From assembly GCA_902777125.1 (NCBI GenBank), contig CACYSQ010000001.1:186001-250000 (forward strand): a stretch of 64,000 bases of DNA. Direction: 5' to 3'. Every line of letters begins with the position of its first letter. Within the stretch, counting starts at the first letter, position 1. Positions 49,482 through 57,838 of this stretch are shown in pieces. Position numbers and translations under genes: made by a program. Under the pieces are notes generated by a model. The model was not told the DNA's origin. It ran no database searches and saw only the letters and a list, made by a program, of their open reading frames with translations. The stretch is from Ruminococcus flavefaciens (GTDB taxonomy: Bacteria; Bacillota; Clostridia; Oscillospirales; Ruminococcaceae).

Positions 49482-51098
49482 TTATTCCTCGCCGTCCTCC
49501 TTGCCGGGACGTCCGCTGTTTGCAGGCAGGGACTTCATCGTCGGGAAGAGAAGCACATCTCTGATAGACGGGCTGTTTGTGAGGAGCATTACAAGACGGT
49601 CGATACCGTAGCCGATACCGCCTGTCGGAGGCATACCGATCTCGAGAGCACGGAGGAAGTCCTCGTCTGTGCGGTTAGCTTCCTCATCGCCCTGGCTGAG
49701 AGCTTCTTCCTGAGCCTTGAAGCGTTCGCGCTGGTCGATCGGGTCGTTGAGCTCGGAGTAGGCATTGCACATCTCGCGTCCGGTGATGAAGAGCTCGAAA
49801 CGCTCAACGTAATCGGGAGCATCGGGCTTTTTCTTGGTAAGCGGAGAGATCTCGATCGGGTGATCCATGATGAAGGTAGGCTGAATGAGGTGTTCCTCGA
49901 CGAAAGCCTCGAAGAAGAGGTTGAGGATATCGCCGCGCTTGTGGCGGTCTTCGTAATCGACGCCCTTTTCGTCAGCTATTTTACGCGCTTCCTCGAGGGT
50001 AGTGATCTGTGCGAAGTCAACTCCGGAGTATTTCTTTACAGCCTCGATCATGGTGAGCCTCTCGAAGGGCTTGCCGAGGTCTATCATGTACTCGCCGTAG
50101 GGAACGCAGGTCGTTCCGCATACCTCCTGAGCAACATGGCGGAACATATCCTCTGTGAGGTCCATCATGCCGTGGTAATCGGTGTAAGCCTGATAGAGCT
50201 CCATGAGGGTGAATTCGGGGTTATGACGGGTATCAACGCCCTCATTGCGGAAAACTCTGCCTATCTCGTAAACTCTCTCGAGACCGCCTACGATAAGGCG
50301 CTTGAGGTAGAGCTCGAGGCTTATACGGAGCTTTACGTCCTCATCGAGAGCATTGTAATGTGTCTCAAAAGGCCTTGCAGCAGCACCGCCGGCATTTGAG
50401 ACGAGCATGGGAGTCTCGACCTCCATGAAGCCGTGGTCATCGAGGTAGCGTCTGATAGAGGCGATTATCTTCGAGCGCTTAACGAAGGTGTCCCTGACCT
50501 CGGGATTGATGATGAGGTCAACATAGCGCTGACGGTAGCGTGTATCGGTATCCTTCAGACCGTGCCACTTCTCGGGGAGGGGCAGGAGCGACTTCGAGAG
50601 GAGCTTTATGCTCTTTGCGTGAACGGATATCTCGCCCTTTCTTGTTCTGAAAACGAAGCCCTCGACACCGATGATGTCGCCGATATCCCACTTCTTCTTG
50701 AACTCCCTGAAAAGCTCTGCACCAACGTCGTTGGAACGGATATACACCTGTATACGGTCGCTTGCGTCACGGAGGTCGATGAAGTTCGCCTTGCCCATAT
50801 CGCGCCAGCTCATGATACGTCCGGCGATGCTCACGGTATTCTCGTGGAGAGCCTCAAGGGCAGCGTTCTGCTTTTCCTCGTCACCGCCGCACTCAGCGAT
50901 GATCTCAGCCTCTTTAGCCTCATAATCGGCTTTGAGCTGTGCAGCTCTGCCGGTAACGTCGAACTTTGTCACCTCAAAGGGATCGCAGCCGCCTTCACGG
51001 AGGGCAGCGAGCTTATCCATTCTGTCCTTCTTTAAGATATTGATATCCTGCTCGGGCTGTTCCTGAGCCTGAACGGGAGTTGACTGATTTTCGCTCAT
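49482..51098 (-). CDS. lysS: Lysyl-tRNA synthetase, class II
   Basis: This 538-residue protein is a class II LysRS. It has an N-terminal Gln/Glu-rich extension (1-35), an OB-fold anticodon-binding domain (VSIAGRIMSWRDMGKANFIDL), motif 1 around FMEVETPML, motif 2 (FRNEGVDTRHNPEFTLMELY, residues in the 270s) and motif 3 (GIGYGIDRLVMLL). It charges tRNA-Lys in the cytoplasm. It follows greA on the - strand after 21 bases, the usual greA-lysS pairing of Firmicutes. AAAGGAC is its ribosome-binding site. Confidence 0.97.
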   Translation of the reverse strand: MSENQSTPVQAQEQPEQDINILKKDRMDKLAALREGGCDPFEVTKFDVTGRAAQLKADYEAKEAEIIAECGGDEEKQNAALEALHENTVSIAGRIMSWRDMGKANFIDLRDASDRIQVYIRSNDVGAELFREFKKKWDIGDIIGVEGFVFRTRKGEISVHAKSIKLLSKSLLPLPEKWHGLKDTDTRYRQRYVDLIINPEVRDTFVKRSKIIASIRRYLDDHGFMEVETPMLVSNAGGAAARPFETHYNALDEDVKLRISLELYLKRLIVGGLERVYEIGRVFRNEGVDTRHNPEFTLMELYQAYTDYHGMMDLTEDMFRHVAQEVCGTTCVPYGEYMIDLGKPFERLTMIEAVKKYSGVDFAQITTLEEARKIADEKGVDYEDRHKRGDILNLFFEAFVEEHLIQPTFIMDHPIEISPLTKKKPDAPDYVERFELFITGREMCNAYSELNDPIDQRERFKAQEEALSQGDEEANRTDEDFLRALEIGMPPTGGIGYGIDRLVMLLTNSPSIRDVLLFPTMKSLPANSGRPGKEDGEE

Positions 51099-51119
51099 TG
51101 TATACGTCCTTTCGGGAAA

Positions 51120-51590
51120 TTACTTGGATATTTCGAGCACCTCGAAGCGGAGCTCGCCGGCGGGAGCGTCAACGATGAAGATATCGCCGACCTTCTTCTT
51201 CATGGAAGCCTTGCCGATAGGTGATTCATCGGAGATCTTGCCCTCCTTGACGTTGGCGTGGTTGGTGCCGACGATGGTGAAGGTCTGAACCTTGCCTGTA
51301 TCGAGACGCTTAATGGTTATCTTTGAGCTCATGCCGACCTCATCGACAGAGATATTGGAATCATCGACTATCTCGGCGTTGTCTATAGTGAACTGCAGCT
51401 CCTTGATCTGAGCTTCGAGGATAGCCTGTTCGTTCTTAGCCTCATCGTACTCGGCGTTTTCGGAAAGGTCTCCGTATGAACGCGCAACTTTAAGTCTTTC
51501 AGCGACCTCCTTACGTTTATTGATCTTGAGGTCATCGAGTTCAGCAACGAGCTTTTCGTAGCTGTCTCTGGACATTTTTTTAGCTGCCAT
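51120..51590 (-). CDS. greA: Transcription elongation factor GreA
   Basis: This 156-residue protein has the N-terminal coiled-coil that enters the RNA polymerase secondary channel, with the acidic tip in DLSENAEYDEAKNEQ (conserved D and E for transcript cleavage), and the C-terminal FKBP-like domain ending APAGELRFEVLEI. It rescues backtracked polymerase. The start is the ATG after AAGGAG; an ATG three codons upstream lies too close to that site. Confidence 0.97.
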   Translation of the reverse strand: MAAKKMSRDSYEKLVAELDDLKINKRKEVAERLKVARSYGDLSENAEYDEAKNEQAILEAQIKELQFTIDNAEIVDDSNISVDEVGMSSKITIKRLDTGKVQTFTIVGTNHANVKEGKISDESPIGKASMKKKVGDIFIVDAPAGELRFEVLEISK

Positions 51591-51882
51591 AATAAACACT
51601 CCTTATTTAGTTGTTAGCTGTTAGTTATCAGTGCTTAGTTGTGGTGTATGCCTTTTGCAGACGAATAAAACAACTGCCGCTATCTTAACTATGCACTATG
51701 CACTAAGAACCTGTAACTAATTACATACAATTCATTATAATACATTCCGCTGAAAAAGTCAAGCATTTTAGTGCGGCTGTTCAGTGGAGGAGCGCGGTGC
51801 AAGCCTCCGCGGACGTATCGGCAGTCCGCGGTGAGTTCTAAAAACGGGATCTCCGCATAGAATAGACAGGGAGGCGATATAT
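51591..51882. other. Intergenic region with degenerate short repeats and a hairpin
   Basis: 51606-51640 and 51690-51725 hold degenerate runs built on TTAGTTGTTAGC and CACTATGCACTAAGAAC. 51807-51831 forms a perfect 8-bp hairpin CCGCGGAC/GTCCGCGG. Besides the greA promoter I see no gene. Confidence 0.5.
51734..51762 (-). promoter_or_regulatory. Promoter of greA-lysS
   Basis: On the - strand TTGACT (51762-51757) and TATAAT (51739-51734), 17 bp apart. Confidence 0.85.
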
Positions 51883-52581
51883 ATGGACAGAAATGAGCTG
51901 GAGCGATACAGGCAGGAAATGATGAAGCTCTACGGAAGGAGCACCTCTAAGGGCGAAGAGCCTGACGTTCCTGATGAAAAAGAACCGGAGGCGGAGCCTC
52001 TGCCCGACGACTCAGCGTATGCACCGCACTCGGACAATGACACGGAGCAGTCCGGCGTTGAGGAGGACTACAACAGCCGCTATCCTGACCCCGATCTATC
52101 GGGGCTCATGGATGATGCTGCCGAACCGGACAATGAACCTCCGGAGTATGTGTCGGAGGAGAGCCTCGGCAGCTCCAAGGGCTATATTCTGGTGAATGTG
52201 AGGTCAGGCGATGAAGCGAACGCTATCGGAGGAGCTTCCGTCATGGTGACGGCGACAGTCGCGGGAAAGCGTATGCTCATAGCCTCGGGACTTACCAATG
52301 CGAGCGGTACGACCGAGCCTTTCGAGGTGCCCGTGCCTGCACCGGGACTGTCGCAGTCGCCCTCGCCGGATAAGCGTCCCTACAATCTCTTCGATGTAAG
52401 CGTTACCGCGAAGGGCTATTTCAACGCAAGAAGCGTGGACGTTCCGGTATTTTCGGGGATAACCTCGGTGCAGAATTTCAGCATGATACCTGTCCCGGCG
52501 TTCATGGCAGAAAAGGACGAGACACTGACCTATTACAATCAGGAGCCTGATTTCGGTCAGCCTCAGAGGGAGGGCGAATGA
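51883..52581 (+). CDS. Acidic protein with a carboxypeptidase-regulatory-like beta domain
   Basis: This 232-residue protein has no signal peptide. Residues 1-95 are acidic and low complexity. Residues 98-200 look like a transthyretin/CarboxypepD-regulatory-type beta sandwich (GYILVNVRSGDEANAIGGA, then VTAKGYFNARS). Its stop is one base before the ATG of the SpoIID-type gene, so the two are made together, and it may be a structural or targeting partner. No enzymatic motif is visible. AGGGAGG lies before the ATG; no sigma-A promoter is evident, though a CATAGAATA at 51856-51864 recalls a mother-cell sigma -10. Confidence 0.7.
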   Translation: MDRNELERYRQEMMKLYGRSTSKGEEPDVPDEKEPEAEPLPDDSAYAPHSDNDTEQSGVEEDYNSRYPDPDLSGLMDDAAEPDNEPPEYVSEESLGSSKGYILVNVRSGDEANAIGGASVMVTATVAGKRMLIASGLTNASGTTEPFEVPVPAPGLSQSPSPDKRPYNLFDVSVTAKGYFNARSVDVPVFSGITSVQNFSMIPVPAFMAEKDETLTYYNQEPDFGQPQREGE

Positions 52582-52582
52582 T

Positions 52583-53983
52583 ATGCTCAGCGGAACTCCC
52601 TTCATACCCGAGACCATAACCGTTCACCTCGGAACGCCCGATTCCGATGCGCCGAACGTCACGGTTGACTTTGCAGCCTACATCAAGAACGTGGCATCGA
52701 GCGAGATCTTCCCGACATGGAACGAAAATGCTCTCCGGGCGAATATCTACGCGATAACGAGCTTTGCACTGAACAGGATATACACCGAATGGTACAGGTC
52801 AAGAGGCTACGATTTCGACATCACGGCATCGACCCAGTACGATCAGAAATTCATCAACGGAAGGGAATACTTCCAGAACATAAGCTACCTCGTTGACGAG
52901 CTTTACAATGATTACGTCATAAGAAACGGAACGGTCGAGCCGCTTTTCACCTCGTTCTGCAACGGAACTACCGTGACCTGCGAGGGGCTTTCGCAGTGGG
53001 GAACGGTCTCGCTCGCGAACGAGGGCTTCACACCGTATGAGATACTGCAATACTACTACGGCGACGATATCAGCATCGTGAAGAATGCGCCTGTGAGGTC
53101 AGCGATGCCCTCATATCCCGGTATAGAGCTGAAAGCCGGTTCAGCCGGGAACGATGTGCGTTCCCTCCAGATATACCTCAACCGCATCTCGCGCAATTAC
53201 CCTGCGATACCGAAGATACCGGCAGCGGACGGCATTTTCGATGCCGCAACGGAGGCTGCCGTGAGGAAATTCCAGGAGGTATTCGGCATGAAGGTCACTG
53301 GAGTGGTGGGGAGTGCCGTCTGGTACAGGATAGCCTACATCTACACCAGCGTAAAGCGCATAGCAGAGCTGAATTCCGAGGGTGTCCGCTATGAGGAGAT
53401 AGAGAACCGCTTCACGGAGGATCTGAAAATAGGTATGCAGAGCATCGAGGTGAGTATGCTGCAATACTATCTCGCGGTGATCGGGGCGTATTACGAGGCT
53501 GTCGAGCCTGTTGAGATAACGGGCTACTTCGGGGAAAAGACCGAGCGCTCGGTGAAGTCGTTCCAGAGGGTGTTCGGACTTCCGCAGACAGGGGAGGTGG
53601 ACCGTGCAACGCGGAACGACCTCTACAGGGCTTATCAGGGCATAGCGGAGTCGGTCCCGCCGCAGTATACCGAGGTCGCACTCTATCCGGGAACGGTCCT
53701 CCGGGAGGGCGCAACAGGGGAGCCGGTAAAGATAATACAGGAATATCTCACGCTGATAAACAAGACCTACAGCAATATCCCGGCGGTGAACAATACGGGC
53801 TACTTCGGACCGATAACAAAGCAGTCCGTTACGGCGTTCCAGCGGCAGTTCGGCATAGACCCGTCAGGGATAGTGGGAGCGGTGACATGGGATAAGATAG
53901 CGGGAGTGTATTCCGACCTGAGATATGGCTTTGACAAGCGTCCCTATCAGAATCCGGGCTATACCATAACAGCTTCACAGTGA
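52583..53983 (+). CDS. SleC-like cortex/peptidoglycan protein: SpoIID-type domain plus three peptidoglycan-binding domains
   Basis: This 466-residue protein begins with a SpoIID/SleC-like region (about 1-180, with NENALRANIYAITSFALNRI and GLSQWGTVSLANEG, where SpoIID-type proteins carry their transglycosylase-related core). Three PG_binding_1 repeats follow (about 180-260, 275-355 and 370-455), each with a GxFGxxT-type turn and AVRKFQEVFG-like helix. SleC is a spore cortex-lytic enzyme in Clostridia. There is no signal peptide, which fits mother-cell use, but sporulation here is unproven. The gene is translationally coupled to the one before. Confidence 0.78.
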   Translation: MLSGTPFIPETITVHLGTPDSDAPNVTVDFAAYIKNVASSEIFPTWNENALRANIYAITSFALNRIYTEWYRSRGYDFDITASTQYDQKFINGREYFQNISYLVDELYNDYVIRNGTVEPLFTSFCNGTTVTCEGLSQWGTVSLANEGFTPYEILQYYYGDDISIVKNAPVRSAMPSYPGIELKAGSAGNDVRSLQIYLNRISRNYPAIPKIPAADGIFDAATEAAVRKFQEVFGMKVTGVVGSAVWYRIAYIYTSVKRIAELNSEGVRYEEIENRFTEDLKIGMQSIEVSMLQYYLAVIGAYYEAVEPVEITGYFGEKTERSVKSFQRVFGLPQTGEVDRATRNDLYRAYQGIAESVPPQYTEVALYPGTVLREGATGEPVKIIQEYLTLINKTYSNIPAVNNTGYFGPITKQSVTAFQRQFGIDPSGIVGAVTWDKIAGVYSDLRYGFDKRPYQNPGYTITASQ

Positions 53984-53988
53984 TCATT

Positions 53989-54062
53989 GCAGGGAATGCC
54001 GTCTTTGGCGTTCCTGCGAAATAAATGAATAGTGAAGAAAGAATAGTGAATAATGAATAATC
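53989..54062. repeat. Hairpin repeat and degenerate short repeats
   Basis: 53989-54017 is a GCAGGGAATGCC...TTCCTGC hairpin of the family at 42143 and 48738. It is followed at 54022-54062 by a degenerate ATGAATAGTGAA-type run. A further hairpin, ATCGCC/GGCGAT, lies near 54067-54083. Confidence 0.55.
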
Positions 54063-54172
54063 ATGGTATCGCCTTACGGCGATGGATTTAAAATGTATTT
54101 TCAGTTGATTATCCTTGATACGTTCGCGACATCGGATACCACAATTATGAATTGATAAAGAGGAGGAGGAAC

Positions 54173-54694
54173 ATGGCATATACAGACGCACAGCGAAGAC
54201 AGCATATCATGGAGATACAGCGCTATCTCTACGCTATTTCGCTGTTCAACAACAGGATACCGCAGGTCATACCTGACGGCAGCTACGGAGGCGATACCGC
54301 ACTTGCGGTGAGGGCATTCCAGAGGGAATACGGGCTCCCCGAGACCGGCAATACTGACCCTGCCACATGGAACAGGATAGTCCGGGTGTACAGGAGCTAC
54401 CTCGACGCTGCACCTGCGCCCTACAATGTCTTTCCGTCGGCGGTATATGTGTCGAAAAGCGGCGACAAGGGACAGCTCGTCTACATCATTCAGGCTATGC
54501 TCAACGATATCGGCGGCAAGTACGACAATGCGCCCTGCGTGGACATCTGCGGCAGCTTCGATGCGCTTACCGAGGAGGCGGTCAGGGCTTTCCAGCAGAG
54601 GTCCGGACTTCCGCAGACAGGGAAGGTGGACAGTCCCACATGGAATATGCTCGTGAGGTGCTGTGAGCACATAGACAGCACCCTTCCCACATGA
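54173..54694 (+). CDS. Protein of two peptidoglycan-binding domains
   Basis: This 173-residue protein consists of two PG_binding_1 repeats (about 10-75 and 90-165), each ending in a short FQ-rich helix and a GLPxTGxxDxxTWN segment. It has no signal peptide and no catalytic domain. It is closely similar in style to the repeats of the SleC-like protein upstream, so it may be a duplicated binding module of the same system. AGGAGGAGG precedes the ATG; a 7-codon longer frame starts before that site. Confidence 0.8.
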   Translation: MAYTDAQRRQHIMEIQRYLYAISLFNNRIPQVIPDGSYGGDTALAVRAFQREYGLPETGNTDPATWNRIVRVYRSYLDAAPAPYNVFPSAVYVSKSGDKGQLVYIIQAMLNDIGGKYDNAPCVDICGSFDALTEEAVRAFQQRSGLPQTGKVDSPTWNMLVRCCEHIDSTLPT

Positions 54695-54734
54695 ATTGAC
54701 TAAAGGTCAATTTCTCCCGAAACAGAGGGATTTG

Positions 54735-54770
54735 CCGGAGCTTGCGAAATCTTTCGCGCTCCGGTTTTTT
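54735..54770 (+). terminator. Terminator after the PG-binding cluster
   Basis: CCGGAGC/GCTCCGG stem enclosing a second GCGAAA/TTTCGC hairpin, followed by TTTTTT. Confidence 0.9.
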
Positions 54771-54816
54771 CTGCTGTAAAAAATGGAGATTATATGAATT
54801 TTTTTGGACTAATCTA

Positions 54817-54845
54817 TTGACATATTCGACGAAATAATATATAAT
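54817..54845 (+). promoter_or_regulatory. Promoter for the CE2 esterase
   Basis: Perfect TTGACA (54817-54822) and TATAAT (54840-54845), 17 bp apart. Confidence 0.9.
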
Positions 54846-54880
54846 AAGATAAATATTTGTGTCCGGAAGGAGGCAGCGGC

Positions 54881-56167
54881 ATGAGAAAAAGAACATGGTT
54901 CACTTTTGCAGCCCTCATTCTTGCTGCGGCAGCCCTCGGTGCGACCGCTCATGCTTCCGGAAACAGGTATACTGAGAAGGACCTTGTCTCCATGAGAAAT
55001 TCCCTTCTCGGAAAAGCACCGCTGACCGAGGGTCAGGATGTGAACGGTGACGGTCACGTTGATGTTTTCGATATGATTAGAATGAGACGGGGGCTGATCC
55101 TCACGGGAGATTTTTCTGTTAAATCATGCCCTGTTACAGAAGATCATGTGAAATATACGGGCAGAAATTACTATAATAACGGTACTGTTTGGCTCGTCCA
55201 GAGCGGCTCTGCGATAGAGTTCAGCGTTGAGGCGAGGTCGGCGGAGATCACTCTCCGGGGCGAGATGGGTATGTCCGGCAGCAAGGATATGCGCCCGAGA
55301 TACGCAGTTGTCGTTGACGGCGAGATAGTTCGCGATGATGTCCTGAACAGCACTGAGGAAACAGTCGAACTGTTCAGCGGCGAGGAGGTGCGATGCGCCT
55401 CCGTCAAGGTCATACACCTCTCAGAGGCAGCCAACGGTGCGGTGGGAGTTTCCGCGGTAACGGCGGACTGCTGCACAGATGAGCCGGTCACTCCGGCTGA
55501 GGAGAAAAAGCTCAGGATAGAGTTCATCGGCGATTCGATAACCTGCGGCTACGGAGTCGATGCTCCCTCGCAGTACGAGAGCTTCAGGACCACGACCGAG
55601 AATTTCATGAAGTCCTACGCCTACCTTGCAGCGGAAATGCTCGGTGCGGATTACAGTGCGGTGTGCTACAGCGGCTACGGTATTATTTCCGGATACACGC
55701 CCGACGGCACTAAAAATGCCGCAAACCTCGTTCCGGCGTACTATGAGTGCTACGGCAGGGATTATCCCGCAAAATGGGACTTCTCCGCAAAGCTGAACGA
55801 CGTCGTCATCATAAACCTCGGCACGAACGATTCCACATATATCGACAGAGATCCCGATTCAAGAGGTGCCGAATTCATAAAGGCTTACAGCGAATTCCTC
55901 ACGACAGTGAGAAAAAATAACCCCGATGCCCATATCATCTGCACCCTCGGTATCATGGGTGCGAGCAGCGAATACAAGATGATAGAGCAGGCGATAGCTG
56001 AATATAGGCAAGCTTCGGGCGACAGCAGGATATACTGCTATCAGGCGCCTGTTCAGGTCTCCGCGGACGGCTACGGTGCAGACTGGCACCCCTCGGCTGC
56101 CACTCAGGAGAAAAATGCCGGTATACTGGCGGAAAAGATACGTCAGGTGCTCGGCAGCGATAATTGA
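54881..56167 (+). CDS. Secreted CE2-type acetylxylan esterase with N-terminal dockerin-like module
   Basis: This 428-residue secreted enzyme has a signal peptide (about 1-24) and a dockerin-like module at about 27-70, in which only the second calcium loop (DVNGDGHVDVFD) is canonical. A jelly-roll domain follows (about 85-200; CE2 N-terminal type), then an SGNH hydrolase with the catalytic Ser in EFIGDSITCGYG near residue 216, LGTND and the Asp-x-x-His in GADWHP near 402. CE2 enzymes remove acetyl groups from xylan or mannan. The dockerin would join it to a cellulosome. AAGGAGG is the ribosome-binding site; an 8-codon longer frame overlaps it. Confidence 0.87.
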   Translation: MRKRTWFTFAALILAAAALGATAHASGNRYTEKDLVSMRNSLLGKAPLTEGQDVNGDGHVDVFDMIRMRRGLILTGDFSVKSCPVTEDHVKYTGRNYYNNGTVWLVQSGSAIEFSVEARSAEITLRGEMGMSGSKDMRPRYAVVVDGEIVRDDVLNSTEETVELFSGEEVRCASVKVIHLSEAANGAVGVSAVTADCCTDEPVTPAEEKKLRIEFIGDSITCGYGVDAPSQYESFRTTTENFMKSYAYLAAEMLGADYSAVCYSGYGIISGYTPDGTKNAANLVPAYYECYGRDYPAKWDFSAKLNDVVIINLGTNDSTYIDRDPDSRGAEFIKAYSEFLTTVRKNNPDAHIICTLGIMGASSEYKMIEQAIAEYRQASGDSRIYCYQAPVQVSADGYGADWHPSAATQEKNAGILAEKIRQVLGSDN

Positions 56168-56214
56168 TACTTACCGTCAGGGACGGTATATATAAAGGAA
56201 TGGAGGGAAAAGCT

Positions 56215-57042
56215 ATGTTCTGTAAAAAATGCGGCAAGCCCCTTGCGGACGGAGCAAGGTTCTGTCCGGGCTGCGGTACTCAGCAGCAGCCGCAGACAAA
56301 CTATGGCGCACCGCCGCCGGTCAATCCCCAGCCTCAGCCGAATTACGGCGCCCCTCAGGGCTATCCGCAGGCAAACTACGGGGCTCCCCAGCCTAGGTAC
56401 GATTCACCGCCGCCGTATAATTACGGCAGACCTTCCGGCGGTCCGGGAGGAAGTCCGGGAGGCGCGTCAGATAATGCGAAAAATCTTATCCTGCTGACGG
56501 TCATTCTCGTGACGATAGGTCTCCTCATCGCAGGCATCTTCAAGGGTACTATGCTCAATATGGAGAGGCACGTTTACAAGGAAGACAGACGCAGCAGATA
56601 TAGTGATGATTATACTAAAATCTATATACCGGGCACAATGGATAACTCGTACTTTGCTATCATAAAGAACGATGGCTTCAGCGGTTTTTCAGATCAACTT
56701 GACAAAGAAGCCAAGGGTATGGAGGCATCAACAGCTTATACTGCACTCGGTATCGGTGCGATAATGGTAGTTCTGATGATAATTGCAGCTATACTCGGTC
56801 TCACCGGCAATTGCCGTACAGCAGGTATGCTTGCTGCTGTATCAGCTTTCATTTCGGCGCTGCCTCATATCATGTACATAATTCATGTGATATATTTAAA
56901 ATCGAAGGATTGCGGAAGGATAAGCTTATCTTTCGTTCCTATGGGTATGATAGCGGCGGCTGTCATCATCGGTACTTTCTGTATAGTAGCAGCTAAGTCC
57001 ATGAAGCAGACAACAGCCCCGGCGGCTGGAAATTGGAGGTGA
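56215..57042 (+). CDS. Zinc-ribbon/multi-TM protein A of the array
   Basis: This 275-residue protein has an N-terminal zinc ribbon (CKKCGKPL then FCPGCG), a Pro/Gln/Asn/Tyr/Gly-rich linker (about 23-88; NYGAP repeats) and TM segments near 93-112, 178-200, 203-235 and 245-268. Residues 112-175 are hydrophilic and probably outside. The function is unknown. It is the first of seven consecutive relatives. GGAGGG lies before the ATG; a small ACCGTC/GACGGT hairpin (56173-56187) separates it from the esterase gene. The next gene starts six bases after its stop. Confidence 0.82.
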   Translation: MFCKKCGKPLADGARFCPGCGTQQQPQTNYGAPPPVNPQPQPNYGAPQGYPQANYGAPQPRYDSPPPYNYGRPSGGPGGSPGGASDNAKNLILLTVILVTIGLLIAGIFKGTMLNMERHVYKEDRRSRYSDDYTKIYIPGTMDNSYFAIIKNDGFSGFSDQLDKEAKGMEASTAYTALGIGAIMVVLMIIAAILGLTGNCRTAGMLAAVSAFISALPHIMYIIHVIYLKSKDCGRISLSFVPMGMIAAAVIIGTFCIVAAKSMKQTTAPAAGNWR

Positions 57043-57047
57043 CGGCG

Positions 57048-57704
57048 ATGATTTGCAGCAGATGTGGTACAAATGTACCGAATGGTTCACCTGTTTGTCC
57101 GAGATGCGGCAATGCAATGGCTTATCAGCAGCCGCAGAATTACGGTCAGCCCGCAGGCTACGGCGGTTATCCGCAGCCGGCATATGCTCCGCCTCCGGCA
57201 GCCTACAGAAGACCGAAGGCAGCTCCAAATGACAGCCCTCTTTCGTTCGTTCCGCTGTTTATGTTGATCATAGCGGTTTTTTCGTCACTCGGGATCTTCG
57301 CTATGCCTATTTGTAAATATGATCATGTGGATACTTGTCTCAATATGTATCTTTCAGAATTTATCAGGGTCGGCGGCGATGAAATCGAATGTAAGTTCTT
57401 AAAGACTATGCTGATAGTCGGGCTTGTTGTAATAGGCATTACGGTTATCCTTGCGATAATCGCGGCAGTAATGGCAGGCAAGAGAAATGCTCCGGCGGCA
57501 CTTAATGTGTGTGCAATAGCGCTTTTCCTGAATGCAGCAGCCTATATCGCTAATTTTGCACTGTTCCTTCACACTAACGGTGACGACCATGACGACGAGG
57601 CTGATATGGCAGCCGCACCTATCGTCATGATACTGCTTTGCATCGGTATGGCAATGCTTTCACTTTATGCAGCCCGTCTCGCAAAGCGCGAGGCAAATTC
57701 CTAA
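57048..57704 (+). CDS. Zinc-ribbon/multi-TM protein B of the array
   Basis: This 218-residue protein has a zinc ribbon (CSRCGTNV then VCPRCG), a Gln/Pro/Tyr/Gly linker (23-62) and TM segments near 65-85, 118-142, 150-170 and 187-208. It shares layout but little sequence with its neighbours. GGAGGTGA overlaps the stop of the gene before, so A and B are coupled. The cytoplasmic ribbon and membrane helices suggest an envelope sensor, regulator or assembly factor, but nothing in the sequence fixes this. Confidence 0.82.
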   Translation: MICSRCGTNVPNGSPVCPRCGNAMAYQQPQNYGQPAGYGGYPQPAYAPPPAAYRRPKAAPNDSPLSFVPLFMLIIAVFSSLGIFAMPICKYDHVDTCLNMYLSEFIRVGGDEIECKFLKTMLIVGLVVIGITVILAIIAAVMAGKRNAPAALNVCAIALFLNAAAYIANFALFLHTNGDDHDDEADMAAAPIVMILLCIGMAMLSLYAARLAKREANS

Positions 57705-57838
57705 CCCCGCTTTTACGGTTCGTCAGAGCCGTGGATATAGCCGGCACCGGCAGGCTTCCAGCCGGTACATAAGCAATAAACCAAAATAATATTGAGACCG
57801 GCGGACAAGTCGGCTCAAAGAAAAGTGAGGAAAAAATT

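Noticed and set aside
51856..51864. SigK/SigE-type -10 (CATAGAATA) before the SleC-like cluster
   Set aside because: The -10 pattern fits, but no AC or other mother-cell -35 lies at the right distance, so one nine-base match is too weak.
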